Of a DNA stretch of 64,000 nucleotides, positions 34,919-44,035 are shown in pieces. The translations under genes were made by a program, and so were the position numbers. The DNA is taken from assembly GCF_018224925.1 (NCBI RefSeq), contig NZ_JAGTUF010000014.1:1-64000 (forward strand), given 5' to 3'. The notes below the pieces were generated by a model. The model was given only the letters and a program-made list of their open reading frames with translations, made no database searches and was not told the DNA's origin. The first letter of the stretch is position 1. Each line of letters begins with the position of its first letter. Source of the stretch: Magnetospirillum sulfuroxidans (lineage in GTDB: Bacteria > Pseudomonadota > Alphaproteobacteria > Rhodospirillales > Magnetospirillaceae).

Positions 34919-36975
34919 GCGCTTTCCCCCGAAGCGGTGTTTTTGATCCAGACGGCGCAATCATGGAAGGCGGCGCCGCCATTGGGCGGCACCGGATCGG
35001 CGCCGATCAGAGTGTTGATGCCGATGCCGCCGATAAAGGCTTCGTCGGGCCAGATGCCTTCCACCGCCACCACGCCGATGGCGATGCCGTCGGTGGGGTG
35101 GGCATGAACGCTGACGCCGCCGCGCCGGTTCCCCAACACGATGCAATCGCCATCGGCGATCCCCAGGCGGGCGGCATCGGCGGTATGGATCAGCGCGGTG
35201 GGCCTGCCGGCCAGTCGGCGCGAGGTCGCGGTCTCGGTGAAGCTGGTGTTGAGAAAATGGCGCGAAGGCGGGGTGATCAACCGGAACGGATGCACCGCAT
35301 CGGCGTTTTCGACAATGTCCAGATGGTCGGGCAGGGCCGGCAGGCCAGCATGATCGGGGCCGATGGCCGACCAGTCGGGGGCAAAGCGGAATTTGCCGCC
35401 ATGGCCGAAGCCGTCAATAAAGTGCGCCTGGGCAAAGGGAAGCGCGCAATCGAGCCAGCGGCGGGCATGCAGGGTCTCGGCATCGGGCAGGTTCGAGGCC
35501 CGCAGGCAGGCCTCGATCAGCGTCCATTCGTCCATGCTGAAGCTGGGGTGGCTGACGCCCAGCCGGTGCGCCAATTGGCTGACCAGCCAGTGATTGGACC
35601 GCGACTCGCCGATGGGGGCGATCACCGGCTTGGCGACCTGAAGGAAAGTATGGCCGTAAGCCGTGTACAGATCGGCATGTTCGACAAAGGTGGTTGCCGG
35701 CAGGACCAGATCGGCGAAACGGGCGGTCTGGGTCATCACCTGCTCGTGCACGGCGACGAACAGGTCGTCGCCGGCCAGCCCGCGCCGGACCTTGGCGGTT
35801 TCGGGGGCGACGGTGGCCGGGTTGCAGCCCTGGATCAGCATGGCGGTGACTGGCGGGCCATGGCGCAAGGCGTCGGCCTCGCCGGTCAGGATGGCGCCGA
35901 TGCGGCTCATGTCCAACTGCCGGACCGGCGGTTCGGGAATATCAAGGGCGTCCATCAGGCTTCGATCAAGCGCAAAGCTGCCCGACAGGCTTTGGGTGGC
36001 GCCACCGCCGGCATGGGCCCAGGCCCCGGTCAGCACCGGCAAGCACGACGCGGCGTGCAGGTTGACGGCGCCGTTGCGGGATCGGCTCATGCCATAGCCC
36101 AGGCGGATCAGGCTGCGTTTGGTGGCGCCGTAGAGACGGGCGAAATCCTCGATGGCGGTTGTCGTCAGCCCGGTGATGGCGGCGGCCCAGGCGGGGGTGC
36201 GGCTGGCCACATGGGCGCGCAGGGCGTCGGTGCCGTCGCCATAGCGGGCCAGATAATCGGCATCGGTCAAGCCGTCGCGGAACAGCACGTGCATGACGGC
36301 GCACGCCAGGGCGGCATCGCTGCCGGGGCGGAGCATCAGGTGCAGGTCGGCTTTTTCCGCCGTCGGCGTGCGATAGGGATCGATCACCACCAGCTTGGCC
36401 CCGCGCGTCTTGCGCGCCTGCGCCATCAGCCCCATCAGATGCACCTGGGTGGCGGCGGGATTGGCGCCCCAGATCACGATCAGGTCGGACTGGACCATCT
36501 CGCGCGGGTCGATGCCCCATTTGGCCCCCACCCCGGCCATCCAGCCGGCCCCGGCGATGGAAGAACAGATGGTCTTTGACTGGCCGGAATAGCCCATGGC
36601 CCGGCGCAACCGATTGGTCGCGCCCATCTGCACCAGCCCCATGGTGCCGGCATAAAAATAAGGCCACACCGCTTGGGCGCCATCCTTGGACGCGGCACTT
36701 TGGAAACGGTGGGTGATCTCGTCCAGCGCCTCGTCCCAGGAAATGGGGGCGAAGCGGCCGGCGCCCTTGTCGCCGATCCGGCGCAGCGGGGTGGTGATGC
36801 GGTCGGGGTGATGGACACGTTCGCCATAACGGGCGACCTTGGCGCAGATCACCCCCTCGGTATAAGGCATCTTGCCGCCATGCAGGCGGCCGATGCGGCC
36901 GTCATCAAGGACGTCGACATCGACGGGACAGGCCGAGGGGCAATCGTGCGGGCAGACCGAGGATAAAGTGCGCAT
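34915..36975 (-). CDS. Molybdopterin oxidoreductase, DMSO-reductase family
   Basis: 686 residues. The 4Fe-4S site is VCPHDCPSACPVDV with GVICAK downstream, followed by APISWDEALDEI. Molybdopterin-binding parts include LIVIWGANPAATQVH, KLVVIDPYRTPTAEKADLHL and a C-terminal domain with RPTALIHTADAARLGIADGD. No Tat signal is seen, so it is likely cytoplasmic. No partner subunits are adjacent. It resembles BisC-like oxidoreductases and formate-type enzymes, but the substrate cannot be named. Confidence 0.88.
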   Translation of the reverse strand: MRTLSSVCPHDCPSACPVDVDVLDDGRIGRLHGGKMPYTEGVICAKVARYGERVHHPDRITTPLRRIGDKGAGRFAPISWDEALDEITHRFQSAASKDGAQAVWPYFYAGTMGLVQMGATNRLRRAMGYSGQSKTICSSIAGAGWMAGVGAKWGIDPREMVQSDLIVIWGANPAATQVHLMGLMAQARKTRGAKLVVIDPYRTPTAEKADLHLMLRPGSDAALACAVMHVLFRDGLTDADYLARYGDGTDALRAHVASRTPAWAAAITGLTTTAIEDFARLYGATKRSLIRLGYGMSRSRNGAVNLHAASCLPVLTGAWAHAGGGATQSLSGSFALDRSLMDALDIPEPPVRQLDMSRIGAILTGEADALRHGPPVTAMLIQGCNPATVAPETAKVRRGLAGDDLFVAVHEQVMTQTARFADLVLPATTFVEHADLYTAYGHTFLQVAKPVIAPIGESRSNHWLVSQLAHRLGVSHPSFSMDEWTLIEACLRASNLPDAETLHARRWLDCALPFAQAHFIDGFGHGGKFRFAPDWSAIGPDHAGLPALPDHLDIVENADAVHPFRLITPPSRHFLNTSFTETATSRRLAGRPTALIHTADAARLGIADGDCIVLGNRRGGVSVHAHPTDGIAIGVVAVEGIWPDEAFIGGIGINTLIGADPVPPNGGAAFHDCAVWIKNTASGESA

Positions 36976-37072
36976 GGCCGCACTGTACCCAAGCCGCTGA
37001 GGGCGAGCAACGCCCAGAGCCTTTGCGGTCGAGTCCGGTGGTGTTATTGTTCCGCGACATGTTGATGTTTTC

Positions 37073-38200
37073 GTGACTGAAAGGAACAAGCGATTGACGG
37101 ATGGGGGCCTTGAACGGATCGATTGCGCCGTCATCGGCGCCGGAATCGTCGGTCTTGCCGCTGCCCGTGCCCTGGCCATGGCCGGACGCGAGGTCATGGT
37201 CCTTGAGGCGGGGCCGGCCATCGGCGGCGGTATTTCGTCGCGCAATTCCGAAGTCATCCACGCCGGCATGTATTATCCCGCCGGCAGTCTGAAAGCGCGG
37301 TTGTGCGTGCAGGGCAATGCCTTGCTGCGTCGCTTCGCCGCCGATCATGGCGTGCCGTTTTCCCTGTGCGGCAAGCTGATCGTCGCCACCGACGCGGCCG
37401 AGGTCGCCAAGCTGGACGACATTTTGGAAAAGGGCCGGATCAACGGCGTCAGTGGCCTGAACGCCATTTCCGCCGCCGAGGCGATGGCGCTGGAGCCGGC
37501 GCTCACCTGCAAAGCCGCGTTGTTTTCCGCCCATACCGGCATCATCGACACCCACGCCCTGATGCTGGCCCTGCAAGGGGGCATCGAAAGCCGGGGCGGG
37601 GGAGTCGCCGTGCATGCGCCGGTGACCGGTGGCCAGGTCACCGATGACGGCGTGCTGTTGCAGGTGGGCGGGGGTGAGCCCCTGCGCCTGCTGGCCCGGA
37701 CCGTGATCATCGCCGCCGGTCTGGCGTCGTGCCCGCTGGCCCGGTCGTTGGGATTGGCGGCGGTGCCGAAGGATTATCTGTGCAAGGGGAATTACTTCAC
37801 CCTGACGGGGCGCATGCCGTTTTCGCGTCTGGTCTATCCGGTGCCGGTGGCCGCTGGGCTGGGGGTGCATTACACCATCGACATGGGCGGGCGTGGGCGC
37901 TTTGGTCCCGATGTCGAATGGGTGACGGCCGAGGATTACACCGTTGATCCGCGCCGCGCCGACCTTTTCTATGCCGCGATCCGCCGCTATTGGCCGGGGC
38001 TGGCCGATGGCGCGCTGGAACCGGCCTATGCCGGCATTCGCCCCAAGATCAATGCCGAGGGCGAGGCGGCGGCGGATTTCGCCATCCATGGTCCGGCCCA
38101 GCATGGCGGGCGCGGGGTGATCGCCTTGTACGGGATCGAATCGCCGGGCCTGACCTCGGCCTTGGCTTTGGCCGAATTGGTGAAGGAAATGGCCGCATGA
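37073..38200 (+). CDS. FAD-dependent oxidoreductase, LhgO (L-2-hydroxyglutarate oxidase)-like
   Basis: 375 residues. N-terminal FAD loop [18 protein letters not shown], then [20 protein letters not shown], the signature of the LhgO/L-2-hydroxyglutarate dehydrogenase group. A mid-segment [20 protein letters not shown] is also typical. The C terminus reads [18 protein letters not shown]. The reaction would convert L-2-hydroxyglutarate to 2-oxoglutarate with electrons to quinone, but the family is broad. Starts at GTG 37073. The stop overlaps the next gene by 4 bp. Confidence 0.82.
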   Translation: MTERNKRLTDGGLERIDCAVIGAGIVGLAAARALAMAGREVMVLEAGPAIGGGISSRNSEVIHAGMYYPAGSLKARLCVQGNALLRRFAADHGVPFSLCGKLIVATDAAEVAKLDDILEKGRINGVSGLNAISAAEAMALEPALTCKAALFSAHTGIIDTHALMLALQGGIESRGGGVAVHAPVTGGQVTDDGVLLQVGGGEPLRLLARTVIIAAGLASCPLARSLGLAAVPKDYLCKGNYFTLTGRMPFSRLVYPVPVAAGLGVHYTIDMGGRGRFGPDVEWVTAEDYTVDPRRADLFYAAIRRYWPGLADGALEPAYAGIRPKINAEGEAAADFAIHGPAQHGGRGVIALYGIESPGLTSALALAELVKEMAA

Positions 38201-39417
38201 GCAAGCTTGCCGCCGCCGTGGTTCCGCTGTTCTTGCTGCTGGCCGCTCCGGCCTTGGCCTTGGACAAGCCGCGTGACTGGCAGCCTCCGCCGCCCGAAGC
38301 GGTGCCCAATCACCGCGAGATCTGGCGTTCGGTGGTCATCGAATTGGGGCGCTACGCCAAGGCTCGCAAAAACGATTTCGTCGTGCTGGTCAGGAACGGC
38401 AGCGAATTGGTGGTCAAGGGCGGGCGCGAAGCCGAATGGGACGAGGTGCAAGACCCGGATGGGCGCTTTTTCGAAAAGCGTCATCCCTTGGGCCAGCCAT
38501 TCCGTCCCTACGTCAATGCCGTTGACGGGCTGGTCATGGACAACCTGTATTGCGGCGCCGAAGCCTTTGGCAAGCCGCTGGATCAGGCGATCAAGGAACG
38601 CCAGGATCTGGATAAGGTGTTGGCCGATGAACGGGCCAGGGGCGTCTATCGCCCCGCCTTGCCGCAACCGATGGGGCCGTTCAGCATCGATCCGGCCGAG
38701 GAAATCCGGCGCGCCGCCGAGGTCAAGCGCGAGGCGGAAAAACTGGAGCGCCAGCGCCGCAGCCTTTATGCCATCGACGCCATGCGTCAGGCCGGACGCC
38801 GCATCTTGTCGCTGGAGCAATGCAAGACGGCGAAGGACGTGCAAGCCGCCTATCGCGATGGGATTCGCGATCGGGTTCTGACCTATGCCCATGATGGCGA
38901 TGAGGTCCTCAATCGCATCCCCTCGGGTCATCCCTGGGGGGAAAACGCCGATCCGGTGCCAACCCTCAACCAGGCCCGCAACTGGCTGCCGGTGCTGCGC
39001 GCCAATCAGTTCGGCAGCAAGGCCGAGTGGGTTGGCGCGATGGAACGTACCAATCACGACATGTTGCTGGTCGATGTCGCGTATCGCGGTGTCGATGGCC
39101 TGTCTTATGCCGATGTCTTGCGGCTCAAATACAAAAAGCTGGGCTCGCGCCGGCTGGTGTTCGCGGTTCTGTCGCTGGGCCGGGCCTATGATTGGCGCTG
39201 GTATTGGCAAAAGGACTGGCGGGTCGGCGCCCCGCCATTCCTGTTTGCCCCCGATAGCGATGATCCCGGCGCCTACATCACCGTGATGGAAAATGCGCAA
39301 TGGAAGGAATTGCTGGGCAAGACGCTGGTTGGTATCGTCGATGCCGGGTTTGACGGCGTGGTGCTGGATGATACCGACACCTATCTGTGGTTCGAAGAGT
39401 TGATGCCGCTGCGATGA
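38197..39417 (+). CDS. Secreted GH114/TM1410-like glycosidase-fold protein
   Basis: 406 residues. A signal peptide ([20 protein letters not shown]) precedes about 230 residues of helical, charged sequence with no assignment ([20 protein letters not shown]). The C-terminal part, [40 protein letters not shown] and [19 protein letters not shown], matches the TIM-barrel endo-alpha-1,4-polygalactosaminidase/TM1410 fold; the VVLDD aspartates are candidate catalytic residues. This suggests an exopolysaccharide-acting enzyme. Overlaps the preceding stop by 4 bp. Confidence 0.7.
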   Translation: MSKLAAAVVPLFLLLAAPALALDKPRDWQPPPPEAVPNHREIWRSVVIELGRYAKARKNDFVVLVRNGSELVVKGGREAEWDEVQDPDGRFFEKRHPLGQPFRPYVNAVDGLVMDNLYCGAEAFGKPLDQAIKERQDLDKVLADERARGVYRPALPQPMGPFSIDPAEEIRRAAEVKREAEKLERQRRSLYAIDAMRQAGRRILSLEQCKTAKDVQAAYRDGIRDRVLTYAHDGDEVLNRIPSGHPWGENADPVPTLNQARNWLPVLRANQFGSKAEWVGAMERTNHDMLLVDVAYRGVDGLSYADVLRLKYKKLGSRRLVFAVLSLGRAYDWRWYWQKDWRVGAPPFLFAPDSDDPGAYITVMENAQWKELLGKTLVGIVDAGFDGVVLDDTDTYLWFEELMPLR

Positions 39418-39430
39418 TCGAGACGCCGTC

Positions 39431-41071
39431 ATGCTGAAAGCCGCCCGTTCATACGAAGAGGCGTGCCGCACCTTCCGGTGGCGCTTGCCGGAGCGTTACA
39501 ACATGGCGTTCGACGTCTGCGACCGGCAGACCATGGCGGGGGCTGACGGTCATCGGACGGCGCTGATCGTCGAGGCCGCCGACGGTTCGGTCGAGCGTCA
39601 TACCTTCCACATGCTGCGGCTGCTGTCCAACCGGCTGGCCAATGTCTTAAGCGCGCGCGGCATTGGCCAAGGCGATCGGGTCGCGGTGGCCTTGGCCCCC
39701 TCGGTGGAAGCGGCGGCAGCGGTGCTGGCCGTGTTGAAAATGGGGGCGGTGCTGGTGCCGTTGCCGTTGTCCTTGGGCGAGGAGCCGCTGGCTTGGCGGT
39801 TGGCCGATTCGGGGGCGCGGGCGGCGGTGGCAGCCGATTTCATGGCCGCCCGGATCAATAACGCCCGGCACGGCGCCCCCGCTTTGACCACGCTTTTGCT
39901 GGCGGGCGATTGCGGTGACTGCGGTGAAGATCTCTGGGCCGCCCTGCACGGGGCCAGCGACGCCTTTGCTCCGGTGGTCAGCGGCCTGGACACCCCGGCC
40001 TTGCTGGCCTATCCCGAATCGGCCATGGGTAAGCCCACCGGCTTTTTGCACGGGCATGGCGCGCTGCTGGGGAATTTGCCGGCGGTGGAATTCGGCTTGG
40101 GCTTCTTTCCGCAATTTGGCGACATCTTGTGGACCTCGGCCGATTGGATGAGCTTTCCCGCCCTGATGTGGGCGGTGTTGCCGGCTTGGCATCACGGTGT
40201 GCCGGTGGTGGCCGGGCCGCATGATCAAGACGCCCAGGCTCATCTGGGGCTGATGGCGCGTCAAGGCGTGCGGGTGGCGTGGATGCCGCCCGACCATTTG
40301 GCCCAACTGACCCAATTGGCGGCGACGACGCCGCATCCGTTGCCGCGTGTGCTGGGCAGCGGGCCGCAACCGCTGGAAACCGGGCTGCGCGATTTGGTGG
40401 CCAAAGTTTTCGGCATTGCTGCCCATGAAATCTGGGGAACATTGGAAATCGGCGCTGTCGTCGCCAATAACGCCAGTGTGATGGAAATTCGCCCCGGTTC
40501 GCCCGGCAAGGCGGCGCCCGGCATCACCGTCGAGGCGGTGGACGGCTTGGGCCGGGTGTTGCGGGCCGGCGATTCCGGTTTTCTGGCCTTGGCTCCCAAG
40601 GCTCCGGGGGCTTGCTTGGGGCGGTGGGCGCGGGATGCCTGGCATGGCGGTCGGCTGGTCAATGGCTGGTTGCCGTCGTCGCAGGCCGGTCACCGTGATC
40701 TGGACGGCTACATCTGGCCCGATGCCGCCGATCCCTTGCCCGGCGTGGTCACCATTGATGGCCAACCGGTGGCGCTGAGTGAAATTGAAACCGCCCTGAC
40801 CTGGCATCCGCGTGTCGCCGCCGCCGGCGTGACCGGCTTGGCCGATGGCGGGCTGAAGGCCTTTATCGCCACCGCCGGCGGCAGTGGTGACGTCCATCTG
40901 GCCCGCGAGCTGCAGGTGTGGGTGGCGGCGCGGCGCGGCTTGCGCGAAGTGCCGGGCCGCATCGAATTCGTCGATGCCATCCCTTTGCGGGCCGATGGCA
41001 GCACCGATATCGAGGAATTGTTGGGCCGCCCGGTCCGCCTGGTCGCCCCCGATCCCGAGGAACGGATTTAA
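39431..41071 (+). CDS. Acyl-CoA synthetase-like protein with altered catalytic motifs
   Basis: 546 residues of the ANL (AMP-forming) fold, nearest acetyl/medium-chain acyl-CoA synthetases (YEEACRTFRWRLPERYNMAF). The P-loop that normally reads TSGTTGxPKG is replaced by YPESAMGKPTGF, and the A10 Lys in PxxxSGKIxR is replaced in IPLRADGSTDIEEL. The A8 hinge GHRDLDGYIW is near normal, and GTLEIGAVV stands where YGxTE is expected. These changes make adenylation doubtful. It follows the GH114-like gene by 13 bp and converges with rmlB (stops overlap). Confidence 0.75.
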   Translation: MLKAARSYEEACRTFRWRLPERYNMAFDVCDRQTMAGADGHRTALIVEAADGSVERHTFHMLRLLSNRLANVLSARGIGQGDRVAVALAPSVEAAAAVLAVLKMGAVLVPLPLSLGEEPLAWRLADSGARAAVAADFMAARINNARHGAPALTTLLLAGDCGDCGEDLWAALHGASDAFAPVVSGLDTPALLAYPESAMGKPTGFLHGHGALLGNLPAVEFGLGFFPQFGDILWTSADWMSFPALMWAVLPAWHHGVPVVAGPHDQDAQAHLGLMARQGVRVAWMPPDHLAQLTQLAATTPHPLPRVLGSGPQPLETGLRDLVAKVFGIAAHEIWGTLEIGAVVANNASVMEIRPGSPGKAAPGITVEAVDGLGRVLRAGDSGFLALAPKAPGACLGRWARDAWHGGRLVNGWLPSSQAGHRDLDGYIWPDAADPLPGVVTIDGQPVALSEIETALTWHPRVAAAGVTGLADGGLKAFIATAGGSGDVHLARELQVWVAARRGLREVPGRIEFVDAIPLRADGSTDIEELLGRPVRLVAPDPEERI

Positions 41072-42096
41072 CTCAATCCCAATCGCGGGCCGTGATAGTC
41101 GCGCCCCGCCCAATCCGGGTGATCCAGGCACCAGCCGATGGTGCTGGCGATACCGGCGCTGAACGTGGTCTCGGCCTGCCAGCCGAGGCTGTCCCTGGCA
41201 TGGCTGGCATCAATGCCGTAACGGCGGTCATGGCCGGGGCGGTCGGCGACGAAACTGATCAGGCGCTGGCGTGGGCCGGCCGGATCTGGACGCAATTGAT
41301 CCAATTGGTGGCAGATGGTGTTCACTACCTCAAGATTGCTGCGATCCTCGCCCGCGCCGAACAGATAGGTTTGCCCCGGCTGGCCTCGCTCCAGCGCGGC
41401 CAGCAGGCCGGCGGCGTGATCGTCCACATGCAACCAATCCCGCCGGTGGCCGCCATCGCCATAGACGGGCAAAGGCAGGCCGCTCAGGGCTTTTTGAATG
41501 ACCAGGGGGATCAGTTTTTCCGGGAATTGCCAGGGGCCGAAATTGTTGCTGCAATTGGTGACGATCACCGGCAGACCGTAAGTGGTCATCCATGCCCGGG
41601 CCAGATGATCGGATGCTGCCTTACTGGCGGAATAGGGTGAGTTGGGGCGATAGGGCGAGGTGGTGGAAAACAGCGCATCATCGGCTTCCAGGCTACCGAA
41701 GACTTCGTCCGTGGACACATGGACAAAGCGGAAATCATCGGGGCAGGGCAGGGGGCGCCAATAGCGGCGCACCGCTTCCAGCAATTGAAACGTGCCGAGG
41801 ATATTGTGCTCGATGAAATCGCCGGGATGGTCAATGGAGCGATCCACGTGGGTTTCCGCCGCCAGATGAAAGATCGCCTGGGGCCGGTATTGCTGGAGAA
41901 CGGCATCCACGGCGGCGCCGTCGCGGATGTCGGCGCGAATAAAGGCATGGGGTGAAGGCAAGGGGGGCAGGGCATCCAGGCAGGCGGCATAGCCGAGGCG
42001 GTCCAGGGCGATCACCGGACCTCGACCTAGGGCGACTAAGCGGCGGGTCAGGGCCGAGCCAATGAATCCGGCGGCCCCGGTCACCAAAATAGTCAT
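41068..42096 (-). CDS. rmlB: dTDP-glucose 4,6-dehydratase
   Basis: 342 residues of the extended SDR family. NAD loop TGAAGFIGSAL, active-site region VHVSTDEVFGSLE (Thr-Asp-Glu), and YSASKAASD with the Tyr-x-x-x-Lys pair. It converts dTDP-glucose to dTDP-4-keto-6-deoxyglucose for rhamnose or other deoxysugars. The remaining rml genes are not here, so it is either a stand-alone copy or a related nucleotide-sugar dehydratase. Its stop overlaps that of the convergent gene. Confidence 0.85.
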   Translation of the reverse strand: MTILVTGAAGFIGSALTRRLVALGRGPVIALDRLGYAACLDALPPLPSPHAFIRADIRDGAAVDAVLQQYRPQAIFHLAAETHVDRSIDHPGDFIEHNILGTFQLLEAVRRYWRPLPCPDDFRFVHVSTDEVFGSLEADDALFSTTSPYRPNSPYSASKAASDHLARAWMTTYGLPVIVTNCSNNFGPWQFPEKLIPLVIQKALSGLPLPVYGDGGHRRDWLHVDDHAAGLLAALERGQPGQTYLFGAGEDRSNLEVVNTICHQLDQLRPDPAGPRQRLISFVADRPGHDRRYGIDASHARDSLGWQAETTFSAGIASTIGWCLDHPDWAGRDYHGPRLGLS

Positions 42097-42332
42097 CAAT
42101 TCATCCCCGCGATATCATTCAGAAAGTCTTACGTCATGCTGCCATGAACGCAGGCTTGGGGCCATACTTCTTGGGGGTGGCGGTTGCGCGCTCAATCAAA
42201 AGGTAGTAAGTTTTTTGTGGAGTCTGTCGGCGATCATTGAATAGGGATCGTTTCGGCTTTTCTCCCGGTTGCTTTTACCAATGCTCTTGACGAGCGGCCA
42301 AACGTCGCCGTTGTTTCCAGGCAGGAGGATCC

Positions 42333-42665
42333 ATGTCCGAATCGACTACTCTGTCCGCGATCGAGGAACAGGCGTTCCAATTGTCCCGCGCCGCCATCTT
42401 CCTGGACCAAGCCAAGACCGACCGCAGCAAATTGGCCGAAGCGCTGGAACTTAACCTGATGGTGTGGGTGGCGCTACGCACTCTGATTACCGGCGATGGC
42501 TGCATGGCATCGGCGCAGGTGGTGGAAAACCTGATCCGTCTGGCCAATTTCGTTGCCGAAAAGACCCTGGCCGGGGCCGAAGCCGCCAGCGAGGCAACCA
42601 TCGACGCCCTGATCAACGTCAATCTGCAAATTTCCGAAGGTCTGCTGGAAGGCAACAAGGGCTGA
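42333..42665 (+). CDS. flaF: FlaF-type flagellin regulator
   Basis: 110 helical residues. LSRAAIFLDQAKTDRSKLAE, then LELNLMVWVALRTLI and ENLIRLANFVAEKTLAG match FlaF, which in Caulobacter is needed for flagellin synthesis and opposes FlbT. The last 20 residues extend beyond the usual FlaF end. AGGAGG lies 7 bp upstream of the ATG. FlbT is not present in the window. Placed opposite two degenerate EAL genes, whose transcripts converge on it. Confidence 0.8.
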   Translation: MSESTTLSAIEEQAFQLSRAAIFLDQAKTDRSKLAEALELNLMVWVALRTLITGDGCMASAQVVENLIRLANFVAEKTLAGAEAASEATIDALINVNLQISEGLLEGNKG

Positions 42666-42775
42666 TCGGCCCCGCCTGAACGCGAACTCCGCCGCCGCGC
42701 CGAGACCTTGGCGCGGCGCGCCGGAGGTTGGCAGGGGGCGGTTGCCAAGGCGGCGGTTGTCGGCAGACTTGTTCC

Positions 42776-44026
42776 TCAGGCGCGCGGTCGGGTGCGGCCA
42801 ATGCCGCGTCGGCGGACATCGCTCAGTAATGTCTGTTCCACATGGCGCCCCTGAAACAGGGTGACGCCGACGGAATGGCCGTATTCGATCGCCGAGGGCG
42901 TGTCGCAACGGGCCAAGATGATGCGGGTGACGCCAATGCGGCGCAAGGCGTCGGTCTTTTGATCCTTTTCGTCGGTCAACGCCGGGTCCCAGATCAGCTT
43001 GATCAGGTCGGCGCCCAGACGCTCGCGGTCGACAAAGGGCAGCATGGAATAGGCCAGCCCATCGACACAGATGCGATAACCGCGATCATGGGCGAAGTCG
43101 CGGGCGAAGAGATAGGCGCCCAGATCGGCGAAAATATCCACTTTCTGCAATTCCAGCACGATGGTGCCGCGCATGCCGGCCTTGACGTTGTCGTCGAACA
43201 CCATGAATTCCGGCGACAGGATGGTCGAGACGTTGAGGTTCAGGCTGATATCGCCTTCCAAGGTGCGGTCGTCGTGCTTGTTGAGCAATGACAGTACCCG
43301 GCGATCCAAGGTTTCCGTCAGTTGCTGGAACAGCCACGGGCTGGAATTCATGTTGACGTTGGGCATCAACGTCTGCCGCAAATCGGCAATGGAAATGAAC
43401 AATTCGTGGAAGACCGGTTGCGGCGGCGATTGGCCGACGATGGCGCATACCGCCTGACGGCGCATCAGGTTGGACAGATCGGCTTGTCCCAACCCAGCCT
43501 CGACCCGGGCCAGCAATTCCGGCGTGAACGGGGCGCCCTTGGGCTTGAGCTGGATCCGGGCTTCGATGCCGGCTTTTTCCTGGTCGGCCCGCCGCCGCGC
43601 CTGTTCCGCCGCCAGCATCTTCTGCGCCAGGGCGACCAGGGTGTCGTATTCCTTTTCCAGATCGTACCACGTGCACAACGTGCCCTTTTGCACGTCATCG
43701 ACGATCAGTTGGTCGTCGGAAAACAAGAAACGCAGCTTGACGATGGAGGATTCGATCTCGTCTTGGGCTTGGGCCTTGTAGACCACCATCAGATCGGCAT
43801 TGCCCAGGGTGAAGGACTGGGCTTGCAACATCTTGACCAGATTGTCGAAGGTGGCGGCGGCGATGCGCAAATGCTGCTCGCGCCGATTCTGGGCCGACAG
43901 GCCCGACAGATGAATGTGCACGGCGCGCCGTTCGCTGCGGTGCCGTTCCAGCCGGTTGAGGTAATCCAGCAGCAGGTGTTCCTGGCTGGCGACGCGGGCT
44001 TTGGCGACGGGCGGGCTTCCAAGCAT
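42776..44026 (-). CDS. Degenerate EAL-domain protein, second of a pair
   Basis: 416 residues, paralogous to the upstream gene. N-terminal part AVHIHLSGLSAQNRREQHLR then FTLGNADLMVVYKAQ, where the second phrase sits where GGDEF proteins have their loop; WYDLEKEYDTLVALAQKMLA; and a C-terminal EAL-like region: SLNLNVSTILSPEFMVFDDN, IVLELQKVDIF, YRICVDGLAYSMLPFVDRER, DLIKLIWDP. The EAL metal ligands are lost, so it should not degrade c-di-GMP. It starts 9 bp after the upstream copy. Confidence 0.7.
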   Translation of the reverse strand: MLGSPPVAKARVASQEHLLLDYLNRLERHRSERRAVHIHLSGLSAQNRREQHLRIAAATFDNLVKMLQAQSFTLGNADLMVVYKAQAQDEIESSIVKLRFLFSDDQLIVDDVQKGTLCTWYDLEKEYDTLVALAQKMLAAEQARRRADQEKAGIEARIQLKPKGAPFTPELLARVEAGLGQADLSNLMRRQAVCAIVGQSPPQPVFHELFISIADLRQTLMPNVNMNSSPWLFQQLTETLDRRVLSLLNKHDDRTLEGDISLNLNVSTILSPEFMVFDDNVKAGMRGTIVLELQKVDIFADLGAYLFARDFAHDRGYRICVDGLAYSMLPFVDRERLGADLIKLIWDPALTDEKDQKTDALRRIGVTRIILARCDTPSAIEYGHSVGVTLFQGRHVEQTLLSDVRRRGIGRTRPRA

Positions 44027-44035
44027 GGGGCGATC

